A DNA stretch of 23,828 nucleotides, taken from assembly GCA_041742255.1 (NCBI GenBank), contig JBGSIZ010000179.1, positions 1 through 23,828 of the forward strand. Direction: 5' to 3'. Below are positions 8,274 to 15,476 of the stretch, in pieces. Origin of the DNA: JBGSIZ01 sp041742255 (GTDB taxonomy: Bacteria; Pseudomonadota; Alphaproteobacteria; Rhodobacterales; Rhodobacteraceae). The notes under the pieces are model-generated. The model ran no database searches. It saw only the letters and a program-made list of their open reading frames with translations, and was not told the origin of the DNA. Each line of letters opens with the position of its first letter. The first letter of the stretch is position 1. The position numbers were made by a program, and so were the translations under genes.

Positions 8274-9277
8274 CGCAGTTCTGTCGCCTTGCCCCGGAAG
8301 ATTGTATAGCTGAGGATCGTGTAGCCAAGGATCGCGGGCAGCACGAAACACGCCCCCACAAGGATGATCATCAGGCTCTCGGGTGCGCTCGCCGCCTCAT
8401 AAATCGTCAACCGTTCGGGCACCACATAGGGGTAAAAGCTGTAGGCCATGCCGCCATAGGCCATGACGAACAGCACCGACACGGTGGCAAACGGTGCCCA
8501 GCTGCGCCGGTCATTCGCGAACGGCATCCGCCGCAGCATCCACCACAGCGCCACGATCAATGCCCCCGAGATGAGCGGGAGGGGTGACAGCAACAACGCC
8601 TCGGGCCACGAAAACCATTTGTCGAATATCCGCTGGCTGACCAGCGGTGTCGCTGCCGAAACCGCCCCGATGCCGAGGATCAGGCCCCAGATGCCCCCTT
8701 TGGCCCAACCGATAGCCTTGGATTGCAACGCCCCTTCGGATTTGTGGATGATCCATGTCGCCCCGATAAAGCTGTAGCCGACAGCCAGAAACACCGCCGT
8801 CACCACCGCAAACCCGATATGCGCCCATGTCCATGTCAGCCCCATGATGTAAAGGCCGAGCATGAACCCCTGACTGAGTGCGGTCATCAGGGACCCGGTG
8901 AAAAAGATGCCGTTCCACAAGCCTTTGCGCGGGGCCGGGGCCTTGGCCCGGAATTCAAACGCCACGCCCCGCAGGATCAACCCGATCAGCATGATCGCCA
9001 CGGGCAGATAGAGCGCCGTGAGGATTGCCCCGTGCGCCGGTGGAAACGCCACCAACAAGAGCCCCACCGCCAGCACCAGCCATGTTTCGTTGGCGTCCCA
9101 GAACGGCCCGATGGACGCGATCATCCGGTCCTTTTCGCTGTCGCTGGCAAAGGGGAACAGCAGCCCGACCCCAAGGTCGAACCCGTCCAGAACGACGTAG
9201 ATCAAGATCGAGAGGCCCATCAGCCCCGCAAAGGTGAAGGGCAACCAGACCGCAGGATCACCAAAAAGCGTCATCAT
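8264..9277 (-). CDS. cydB: Cytochrome bd-type quinol oxidase subunit II
   Basis: The 337-residue membrane protein is subunit II of a bd-type oxidase, which pairs with CydA in the cytoplasmic membrane to oxidise ubiquinol and reduce oxygen to water without pumping protons. The N-terminus has the family signature of a first helix followed by YVVLDGFDLGVG, then GPFWDANETWLVL, and the rest is regularly hydrophobic with about eight or nine helices. The length is nearer CioB (about 335) than E. coli CydB (379). It begins six bases after the cydA stop. There is no room downstream for a cydX-like peptide because the stop overlaps the convergent oxoprolinase gene by 10 nt. Confidence 0.95.
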   Translation of the reverse strand: MMTLFGDPAVWLPFTFAGLMGLSILIYVVLDGFDLGVGLLFPFASDSEKDRMIASIGPFWDANETWLVLAVGLLLVAFPPAHGAILTALYLPVAIMLIGLILRGVAFEFRAKAPAPRKGLWNGIFFTGSLMTALSQGFMLGLYIMGLTWTWAHIGFAVVTAVFLAVGYSFIGATWIIHKSEGALQSKAIGWAKGGIWGLILGIGAVSAATPLVSQRIFDKWFSWPEALLLSPLPLISGALIVALWWMLRRMPFANDRRSWAPFATVSVLFVMAYGGMAYSFYPYVVPERLTIYEAASAPESLMIILVGACFVLPAILGYTILSYTIFRGKATELRYD

Positions 9278-9283
9278 GATCGG

Positions 9284-10663
9284 TTACTCCGCTGCTACGG
9301 CGGCTTGCGCGCCGCTGGATTGTGGCGTCAGGGGGCCAAGCGGTTTCCCCTGAGATGCCCGCCGCGCGAGGTAGAAGATCACCCCGATATAGGCCACCAG
9401 AAGGGCCGCATAGATCGCCAGATACGCCGCGAGGCTGATCGCCACAAAGGGGGCAGGCACGTCCGCCACCGCCTGTTTGGTCGTCAGAACCCCGGACACG
9501 AGCCACGGTTGCCGCCCGATTTCCGTGGTATACCACCCCGCAAGCGTGGCCACCCAGCCCGAAAACGTCATGCCTACAAGGCCATACATCACAAGGCGCG
9601 GCATCCGTTCCACGCCCCGCCGCCAGAGCATTGCCGCCGCGGCCCAGCTGACCAGCAGCATCAGCACGCCAAGGCCCACCATCACCCGGAACGACCAGAA
9701 CACGGGCGCCACGCGGGGATGCAGGGGGGTGCCATCTTCGGCCACGAAGTCATTGAGCCCCTGCACCACCCCGGCCGGATCATGTTTCAGGATGATCGAC
9801 CCGAGCGACGGTATCCCGATTTCGAACCGGTTTTCCCGTGCCGCGTCGTCCGGGATTGCGAACAACAGTAGGGGCATGTTGCCACCGGTTTCCCAATGCC
9901 CCTCCATCGCGGCGATTTTCTGGGGCTGGTGTTCCAGCGTGTTCAGGCCGTGCATGTCCCCGAGGAAAATCTGCACCGGGATCAGCACCGCCGCCCCGTA
10001 GATCGCCGTTTTCACCGCCACCCGCACCCCTGCCGTTTTGCCCCCGATCAACCAGCGGAATGCCGAGATACCCGCGATCAGGAAGCTGACCGTGAGGAAA
10101 CTGGCCAGCAGCATGTGGAAGAACCGATACGGCATCGAGGGGTTGAACACGATCGCCCACCAATCGGTTGCATGGGCCACACCGTCAATCATTTCAAAGC
10201 CTTGCGGCGTCTGCATCCACGAATTCAGCACGATGATCCAGAACGCCGACATTGTGGTCCCAAACGCCACCAGAAAGGTCGCCATGGTATGCACCCACGG
10301 TTTTACCCGACTTTGCCCAAAGAGCATGATGCCAAGGAACACGGCCTCCAGAAAGAACGCGGTCATCACTTCGTAGGCCAAAAGCGGCCCCGCGATGTTC
10401 CCCACCGTTTCCATGAAGCCCGGCCAGTTGGTTCCGAATTGGAACGACATGGTGATGCCTGACACGACCCCCATGGCAAACGACAGCGCGAACACCTTGA
10501 CCCAAAAGCCATACGCCTCGAGCCAGCGTTGGTCGCCGGTGGCGGTGAACCGCAGTTTGAAAAACAGCAGGACCCAGCCCAAGGCAATGGTGATGGTGGG
10601 GAACAGGATATGGAACGAGATGTTCGCCCCAAATTGGATGCGCGACAACAGCAAGGCGTCCAT
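9284..10663 (-). CDS. cydA: Cytochrome bd-type quinol oxidase subunit I, short Q-loop (CIO) form
   Basis: CydA carries the hemes and the quinol site of the bd oxidase. With 459 residues it is well short of E. coli CydA (522), which indicates a short Q-loop and the cyanide-insensitive (CioA) subclass. His18 in the first helix matches the high-spin heme ligand, NWPGFMETVGNIAGPLLAYEVMTAFFLEA is the conserved helix region, FLGDMHG begins the Q-loop, and GRQPW is the family hallmark near the C-terminus. The start is set at ATG 10663, five nucleotides after a TGAGGT ribosome site and matching the usual short N-terminus; ATGs at 10675 and 10684 are possible but poorer. Neither cydDC nor a regulator lies next to it. 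The upstream neighbour is separated by a terminator, so cydAB is its own unit. Confidence 0.95.
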   Translation of the reverse strand: MDALLLSRIQFGANISFHILFPTITIALGWVLLFFKLRFTATGDQRWLEAYGFWVKVFALSFAMGVVSGITMSFQFGTNWPGFMETVGNIAGPLLAYEVMTAFFLEAVFLGIMLFGQSRVKPWVHTMATFLVAFGTTMSAFWIIVLNSWMQTPQGFEMIDGVAHATDWWAIVFNPSMPYRFFHMLLASFLTVSFLIAGISAFRWLIGGKTAGVRVAVKTAIYGAAVLIPVQIFLGDMHGLNTLEHQPQKIAAMEGHWETGGNMPLLLFAIPDDAARENRFEIGIPSLGSIILKHDPAGVVQGLNDFVAEDGTPLHPRVAPVFWSFRVMVGLGVLMLLVSWAAAAMLWRRGVERMPRLVMYGLVGMTFSGWVATLAGWYTTEIGRQPWLVSGVLTTKQAVADVPAPFVAISLAAYLAIYAALLVAYIGVIFYLARRASQGKPLGPLTPQSSGAQAAVAAE

Positions 10664-10668
10664 GACAG

Positions 10669-10674
10669 ACCTCA
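10669..10674 (-). promoter_or_regulatory. Ribosome binding site deciding the cydA start
   Basis: TGAGGT on the minus strand lies five nucleotides before the ATG at 10663. It sits inside the sequence that the longer start candidates at 10675 and 10684 would translate, which favours the shorter protein. Confidence 0.6.
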
Positions 10675-10764
10675 TTATGACCATACAGGTTGCCCCCTAC
10701 ATATCGGTTGTGGGGGATCAGACCAGTGGGTGCGACCTTGGGGCGCGGACCCTTGGGCACAAGG

Positions 10765-10793
10765 AAAGGGCCCCGCGATGGGGGCCCTTTTTT
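10765..10793. terminator. Strong intrinsic hairpin terminator, possibly bidirectional
   Basis: A perfect 10-bp stem AAAGGGCCCC / GGGGCCCTTT with a six-base loop GCGATG is followed on the plus strand by six T residues. On the minus strand the tail is TTTCCTT. The only gene that needs a terminator here is the minus-strand permease ending at 10836. The better T-tract points the other way and would stop antisense transcription entering the purine operon. Confidence 0.8.
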
Positions 10794-10815
10794 GCGTCGG
10801 TATTGCGTCGGTATC
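10794..10815. repeat. 11-bp tandem repeat, copy A (two units)
   Basis: Two head-to-tail units, GCGTCGGTATT and GCGTCGGTATC, sit between the permease stop codon and the terminator hairpin. A 17-base stretch (10798-10814) is identical to the second locus at 20613-20629. Nothing coding is seen here. Confidence 0.75.
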
Positions 10816-10835
10816 CCGGCGGTTTCGGCATGGGG

Positions 10836-12194
10836 TCAGTCGTCCATGTTTTCCGGCAGGACAAGGTTCAGCACAATCGTGATGAACGCCGCAGGCAACA
10901 GCCCCGAGGTCAGCAGGATCTTGAGCGTCGGCCCAAGGTGCTGCAGCGCGGAGGGTTCGAGTTGCAGGCCGAAGCCGACCGACAGCGCGGTCGCAAAGAT
11001 CACCATGTTCCGGCGGTTCCATTTCACCTCGGACAGCATGTTGACCCCGGATGCGCAGACCATCCCGAACATCACGATGACCCCGCCGCCCAGCACGTTG
11101 ATCGGCACGGTGTTGATGATGGCCCCGATTTTCGGGACCATGCCGCACGCGATCAGGAACACCGCCCCAATCGTCACCACATGCCGCGACATGACGCCTG
11201 TCATGGCCACAAGGCCGACGTTCTGGCTGAAGCTGGTGTTGGGCAGCCCGCCGAACACCCCGGCGATGGCTGTGCCCAGACCATCCGCAAAGGTGGCCCC
11301 GCTGATTTCCCGGTCGGTGGCTTCGCGTCCTGCCCCGCCTTTGGTGATCCCCGAGGTGTCCCCCACGGTTTCAATCGCCGATACGATGGCCATGAAACAC
11401 ATGCCAATCACAATCGCCCAGTTCAGTTCAAAGCCGTATTTGAACGGCATCGGCAGTGCGAACGACGCCGCCCGTCCGACGTTGCCAAAATTGACCTGAC
11501 CCATCGCGTAGGCCACGATGTAGCCCGCAATGATCCCGATCAGCACTGCCGAGACCGCCGCAAACCCGCGCGTGAAGAATTTCACCGCAAGCGTGACGAA
11601 CACCACGACGAGTGCGGGTGTCCACATGGCGAGTGAGCCGAAATCCGGTGTGCCCATCTTTGGCACGCCCCCCGCCGCGTATTGGATGCCCACCCGCAAC
11701 AGCGCCAGACCGATCATCAGAACGATTGTGCCTGTCACCAGTGGCGGCAGCGCATAGCGGATCCGACCCACAATGAAGCCAAGGAAGAAGTGGAAGATGC
11801 CCCCAAGGAAAACCCCGGTCATCAGACCCGCCAGCCCCGCCGTCCCAAGCCCCGCCACTGCCGGGATCATGATCGGCACAAAGGCGAACGATGTCCCCTG
11901 CACGATGGGCAGCCGCGCCCCCACCATGCCAAAGCCGATGGTTTGAAAGAGTGTCGCCACCCCTGCAAAGAGCATCGACATCTGGATCATGTAGGTCATG
12001 TCCGGAAAGCCGAGCGCCCCTTGGTCAGATCCAAAGCCGATCCCGGCCGCCCCCGCCACCAGAATGGCCGGAGTCACGTTTGAGACGAACATGGCCAGAA
12101 CGTGCTGGATGCCCAGCGGCACCGCCTTGGCCAGTGGTGGTAGATAATTTGGATCCCGGAGTTGTTCCGGTGTCCCGATGGATGCGTCTGCCAT
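10836..12194 (-). CDS. NCS2 family purine permease (probable xanthine/urate:cation symporter)
   Basis: A 452-residue membrane transporter of the nucleobase-ascorbate (NCS2) family. The family landmarks are all present: the Gln-His pair in helix 1 (GIQHVLAMF, 30-31), Glu275 in SAIETVGDTSG, Asp304 in TFADG, and the NAT signature QNVGLVAMTG at 324-333. These match the substrate-site residues of XanQ and UacT. It is the last gene of the minus-strand purine operon, 33 bp after allA, so xanthine or urate is the likely cargo; uracil is an alternative for the family but unlikely from context. AGGGGA lies about ten nucleotides before the ATG. A hairpin terminator follows 43 bp downstream of the stop. 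Confidence 0.93.
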   Translation of the reverse strand: MADASIGTPEQLRDPNYLPPLAKAVPLGIQHVLAMFVSNVTPAILVAGAAGIGFGSDQGALGFPDMTYMIQMSMLFAGVATLFQTIGFGMVGARLPIVQGTSFAFVPIMIPAVAGLGTAGLAGLMTGVFLGGIFHFFLGFIVGRIRYALPPLVTGTIVLMIGLALLRVGIQYAAGGVPKMGTPDFGSLAMWTPALVVVFVTLAVKFFTRGFAAVSAVLIGIIAGYIVAYAMGQVNFGNVGRAASFALPMPFKYGFELNWAIVIGMCFMAIVSAIETVGDTSGITKGGAGREATDREISGATFADGLGTAIAGVFGGLPNTSFSQNVGLVAMTGVMSRHVVTIGAVFLIACGMVPKIGAIINTVPINVLGGGVIVMFGMVCASGVNMLSEVKWNRRNMVIFATALSVGFGLQLEPSALQHLGPTLKILLTSGLLPAAFITIVLNLVLPENMDD

Positions 12195-12227
12195 TGTTAC
12201 TGTTCCCCTGTTGGTAAGGATTGTTGG

Positions 12228-12743
12228 TCAAATGCCATCATTTTTGATGGTCGTTATCGGGCTGACGATGGTGTCCGGTGTCGGCAGCCAGAATTCCTGA
12301 AGGTTCGGGGTGGCCCCGATCCGGTCGATGACGGTGAAAAGCCCCGGTGCGGCCAGCGGCGTGAGGACCCCGTGCCAAGTGTTGCGCAGGATGTTCACCC
12401 CTTGCGCCCCGTTGGTGACAAAGGCGTGGATTTGGCCGGGCGTGCCCGCGTCATCTTCGGCCACGATGACCAGAAACGGCGCGTCGGACATCGGGATAAA
12501 GGCCTGCGATCCGTCCGGGTGCCGTTCCACGAGGTCGAGGGTATAGGGCAGCGCCCGCGCCTGAGCCTTGAAGATGCTGATACCAGCCCGCCCATCGGGG
12601 CCAAAGTCCAGCCGCGCGCGGTCGTGGTAACGGCCACACAGGCCCTGATTGATGATCTTGTCCGCCGCCCCAGAGGCATCGAGCACATCGCCAAAGGGGG
12701 CAAAGGCCGTAGCGGTCAGCGGTTTGGTGTGGATCACGGTCAC
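12228..12743 (-). CDS. allA: Ureidoglycolate lyase
   Basis: AllA cleaves ureidoglycolate to glyoxylate and urea, the last step of allantoin breakdown. The protein begins near TVIHTKPLTATAFAPFGDVL, the typical AllA N-terminus, and contains GISIFKA, ERHPDGSQAFIPM and NTWHGVLTPL, with a cupin-like fold expected. I place the start at the GTG 12743, which overlaps the allE stop as GTGA and gives 171 residues, close to the 160 of E. coli AllA. A second GTG at 12737 would remove only two residues, and a longer in-frame reading up to 12845 would run inside allE and is rejected. The start-stop overlap implies translational coupling with allE. Confidence 0.93.
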   Translation of the reverse strand: MTVIHTKPLTATAFAPFGDVLDASGAADKIINQGLCGRYHDRARLDFGPDGRAGISIFKAQARALPYTLDLVERHPDGSQAFIPMSDAPFLVIVAEDDAGTPGQIHAFVTNGAQGVNILRNTWHGVLTPLAAPGLFTVIDRIGATPNLQEFWLPTPDTIVSPITTIKNDGI

Positions 12744-13558
12744 AGTGACAAGCCCGGATGGCGGTTGACGTCCTTGTAAAGCAGATACCGGAACGGTTCG
12801 CTGCCGGTTGCAATGCAGGCCTGTGGGCAGAACGCCCGCAGCCACATGAAATCCCCCGGACCCACGGCGTGCCAGCGGTCATTGAGCAAGTAATCCGCCG
12901 TGCCCGACAGCACATAAAGCCCGTGTTCCATCACATGCGTTTCCGCAAAGGGGATCCGCCCCCCCGGTTGGAACGTCACGATGTTGACGTGCATGTCATG
13001 CGCAAGGTCTGCCGGGTCCGCGAACCGCTGCGTGGCCCAAGATGTGGTGCCGGGCATGTAGTTGAACGGGCTGCTGGCATCCGTTGCAAAGATCGCCGTA
13101 GGTGCCGGGATACCGGGCACTGGTTCGTAGCGTTTGCGGATCCAATGAAACTGCAGGGTGCTGTCTCCGACGTTACGCACCGTCCAGCCAGAGCCGGGCG
13201 GCAAATACGCATAGCTGCCTGCCCCAAGTTTGCGGGTTGTCCCACCGTGGGTCAGCGTCATTTCCCCCGAGGCCACGAACAGCCCCGCCTGTGCCCCCAT
13301 GTCCGGTTCGGGCGTGTCGGACCCGCCGCCCGGTCCCACCTCGACCGCGTATTGCGCAAAGGTTTCGGCGAACCCCGACAAGGGCCGCGCGATGATCCAT
13401 GCCCGCGTCTTGTTCCAGCCGGGCAGGAGGCTCGCCACGATGTCGCGCATCGTGCTGCCGGGGATCAGCGCGTAGCTGGTGGTGAAAATCGCCCCGGCCG
13501 CCGCAGGATCATCGGTGAGCGGCGGCAGGCCGCCCGGTGGAAATGCATAGGGTGTCAT
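12740..13558 (-). CDS. allE: (S)-ureidoglycine aminohydrolase
   Basis: AllE removes ammonia from (S)-ureidoglycine to give (S)-ureidoglycolate, feeding AllA. The 272-residue protein is a bicupin. The C-terminal cupin shows the metal and substrate residues Glu206, His208, His212, Gln246, Tyr223, Tyr258 and Lys262. Their spacing is the same as I recall for plant ureidoglycine aminohydrolase (Glu235, His237, His241, Gln275, Tyr252, Tyr287, Lys291). The N-terminal cupin carries LFVASGEMTL and YAYLPPGSGW. Its ATG overlaps the stop of the puuE-uraD fusion by 4 nt, and its own stop overlaps the allA start, so all three are coupled. Its presence implies that allantoate is processed by an amidohydrolase (AllC) rather than allantoicase. 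Confidence 0.95.
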   Translation of the reverse strand: MTPYAFPPGGLPPLTDDPAAAGAIFTTSYALIPGSTMRDIVASLLPGWNKTRAWIIARPLSGFAETFAQYAVEVGPGGGSDTPEPDMGAQAGLFVASGEMTLTHGGTTRKLGAGSYAYLPPGSGWTVRNVGDSTLQFHWIRKRYEPVPGIPAPTAIFATDASSPFNYMPGTTSWATQRFADPADLAHDMHVNIVTFQPGGRIPFAETHVMEHGLYVLSGTADYLLNDRWHAVGPGDFMWLRAFCPQACIATGSEPFRYLLYKDVNRHPGLSL

Positions 13559-14970
13559 GGGAGCAAAGCCTGTAGCCGGAGTGCTGCGATCCGTTCGACC
13601 TGCGCGCAGGCGGTGGTGAATTCGGTCGCGGTGTCGTTTGCCAAACGCGCGTGAAATGCTGCGAGGATGCTGGCCCTGGTGTTGTCCTTGACCGCGATGA
13701 TAAAGGGGAACCCGTGTTTGGCCACATAGGCGTCGTTGAGCGAGGTAAAGGTCGCCCGTTCCGCGTCGGTGAGCGTGTCCAGTCCCGCGCTGGATTGTTC
13801 CGCCGTTGACGCATCTGTCAGCCGTTTGGCCTGTGCCAGTTTGCCCGCAAGGTCCGGGTGCGCCCGCAGGACGTCCATTCGTTCACCTTCGGTTGCCGTG
13901 CGGAATATCCGCGCCAAGGCGTTGTGCAGCCCCGTCGCCGTGTCGTGCGCCGGGCCGAGTTCAAGGTCGAACGCCCGGTCTGCGATCCATGCCGAATGTT
14001 CGAAAATACCCCCATAGGCCGCCACAAAGGCCCCCCGCGTCAATGTGTGGGGCCGGGTGGCGTGGTGCGGCGGATGTGTGGCCGCCCAATGCCGCGCGAT
14101 GTCGATCCGGCGCGGGAACCAGACACCGGTATGCCCGCGCGCATAGTCCAGAAACCGCCGCAGCCCTGCGATTTTGCCGGGCCGCCCGATCAGGCGGCAG
14201 TGCAGGCCGATGGAAAACAACGCCGCCCGCCCCTCGCCGCCTTCGGCATAGAGCGTGTCAAAGCTGTCCCGCAGATAGTCGTAGAACTGGTCCCCCGTGG
14301 TGTAGCCAGGGGCGGTGGCGAACCGCATGTCGTTGGCTTCGAGGGTGTAGGGGATCACCAGTTGGTCCCGGTCCCCGACCCGCAACCAGTAGGGCAGATC
14401 ATCGTCATAGGTGTCGGAAATCCAGTCGAACCCCGCCTGTGCCGTCAGCCGCACGGTGTTGACGCTGCACCGCCCGGTATACCATCCGGTGGGCGGTGAC
14501 CCTGTCACCTCGGTATGCAGGCGGATCGCTTCGGCAATCTGGGCGCGTTCCACGTCTTCGGGCATGTCCCGGTGATCGACCCATTTCAACCCGTGCGACG
14601 CGATTTCCCAGCCTGCCGACTGCATCGCCGCCACCTGTTCGGGGGACCGCGCCAGCGCGGACGCCACGCCGTAAACTGTCACCGGAATATCCATGCCCGT
14701 GAACAGCCGGTGCAGCCGCCAGAACCCCGCCCGCGCCCCGTATTCATAGAGCGAGTCCATGTTCCAGTGCCGTTGACCCGGCCACGAGGCCGCGCCTGCG
14801 ATGTCGGACAAGAACGCCTCGGACCCGGTATCGCCGTGCAGGATGTTGTTTTCGCCGCCTTCTTCGTAGTTCAGAACAAGGCTGATTGCGATTTTCGCGC
14901 CGCCCGGCCATGCCGCATCGGGCCTGCGCGGGCCATAACCGATCATGTCACGGGGATAACGGGTGGTCAT
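13555..14970 (-). CDS. puuE: Bifunctional allantoinase (PuuE type) / OHCU decarboxylase (UraD) fusion
   Basis: A 471-residue fusion. Residues 1 to about 300 form a PuuE-type allantoinase of the polysaccharide deacetylase (NodB) fold, with ISLVLNYEEGGE (29-40), EIASHGLKW (122-130), GWYTGRCS (162-169) and SIGLHCRLIGRPG (253-265). This class opens allantoin to allantoate. Residues from about 310 to the end form a UraD domain that decarboxylates OHCU to (S)-allantoin, with the catalytic AHPDLAGK (370-377, His371), EQSSAGL (391-397, Glu391) and KHGFPFI (418-424). The reaction order is the reverse of the domain order. It heads the minus-strand purine operon, with a 146-bp divergent promoter region shared with hiuH. 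The fusion is known in other proteobacteria. Confidence 0.95.
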   Translation of the reverse strand: MTTRYPRDMIGYGPRRPDAAWPGGAKIAISLVLNYEEGGENNILHGDTGSEAFLSDIAGAASWPGQRHWNMDSLYEYGARAGFWRLHRLFTGMDIPVTVYGVASALARSPEQVAAMQSAGWEIASHGLKWVDHRDMPEDVERAQIAEAIRLHTEVTGSPPTGWYTGRCSVNTVRLTAQAGFDWISDTYDDDLPYWLRVGDRDQLVIPYTLEANDMRFATAPGYTTGDQFYDYLRDSFDTLYAEGGEGRAALFSIGLHCRLIGRPGKIAGLRRFLDYARGHTGVWFPRRIDIARHWAATHPPHHATRPHTLTRGAFVAAYGGIFEHSAWIADRAFDLELGPAHDTATGLHNALARIFRTATEGERMDVLRAHPDLAGKLAQAKRLTDASTAEQSSAGLDTLTDAERATFTSLNDAYVAKHGFPFIIAVKDNTRASILAAFHARLANDTATEFTTACAQVERIAALRLQALLP

Positions 14971-14992
14971 GGGATGGTCTACCTCTGGATTA

Positions 14993-15015
14993 TTTGATAC
15001 TGCGGGTTAATCAAA
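14993..15015. promoter_or_regulatory. Candidate LysR-type operator between puuE-uraD and hiuH
   Basis: TTTGAT, eleven bases, then ATCAAA forms a perfect 6-bp dyad with the T-N11-A spacing typical of LysR-family sites. It lies in the AT-rich stretch of the divergent region, 23 bp upstream of the puuE-uraD start, and overlaps the best promoter candidate for hiuH. A LysR gene lies just beyond hiuH. Binding is inferred. Confidence 0.5.
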
Positions 15016-15023
15016 ATTATTTT
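14994..15023 (+). promoter_or_regulatory. Candidate hiuH promoter
   Basis: TTGATA (14994-14999) is followed after 18 nt by TATTTT (15018-15023), five and four matches to the consensus boxes. The predicted transcript would have a leader of about 85 nt before hiuH. The stretch is markedly AT-rich compared with its surroundings. A palindrome TTTCATGAAA lies at 15030-15039, near the start point. Confidence 0.35.
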
Positions 15024-15116
15024 CAAGATTTTCATGAAAGACTTGTTGCCGCGAGGGGTGGTCGCCATTGATCCGCATTGCGTGCAAGATGGTCCGGACC
15101 GCACAGGGAGACGACG

Positions 15117-15476
15117 ATGGCTGATGGATATCTGACGACCCACGTTCTGGACACCGCCAAGGGGTGCCCCGCGCAGGGGCTGGTGATCTGGCTATACCGC
15201 GTCACGGGCAACAGCCACACCAAGATTGCCGAGGTCACGACCAACGCCGATGGCCGCACCGATGGTCCGATCCTGCCCAAGGGCGCGTTCAAGACCGGCA
15301 CCTATGAACTGGTGTTTCACGCGGGCGACTATTTGCGCGCGACCGAGCAGGCGGGGGCGGACCCGCTGTTTCTGGATCAGGTGCCGATCCGGTTTGGCCT
15401 GTCGGACGCGGATGCGCATTATCATGTGCCCCTGTTGTTGTCCCCCTACGGCTATTCCACCTATCGCGGCAGCTGA
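15117..15476 (+). CDS. hiuH: 5-hydroxyisourate hydrolase (transthyretin-related)
   Basis: HiuH hydrolyses 5-hydroxyisourate, the unstable product of urate oxidation, to OHCU, the substrate of the UraD domain. The 119-residue protein has the N-terminal TTHVLDTAKGCPA with His9, Arg47 in NADGRTDGP, HYHVPLLLSPYGYSTY near the end, and the diagnostic C-terminal YRGS. No signal peptide is seen, so it is cytoplasmic. The ATG at 15117 is preceded by AGGGAG at a good distance; an in-frame upstream ATG at 15078 would add 13 residues not typical of the family. It is divergent from the puuE-uraD operon, and its last 16 nt overlap the convergent LysR gene. Confidence 0.96.
   Translation: MADGYLTTHVLDTAKGCPAQGLVIWLYRVTGNSHTKIAEVTTNADGRTDGPILPKGAFKTGTYELVFHAGDYLRATEQAGADPLFLDQVPIRFGLSDADAHYHVPLLLSPYGYSTYRGS

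Noticed and set aside
10664..10790. FNR/FnrL site upstream of cydA
   Set aside because: No TTGAT-N4-ATCAA-like sequence was found on either strand in this gap.
12744..12845. N-terminal extension of AllA by 34 residues
   Set aside because: It lies wholly inside allE, matches nothing in AllA, and the GTG at 12743 overlaps the allE stop in the usual coupled arrangement.
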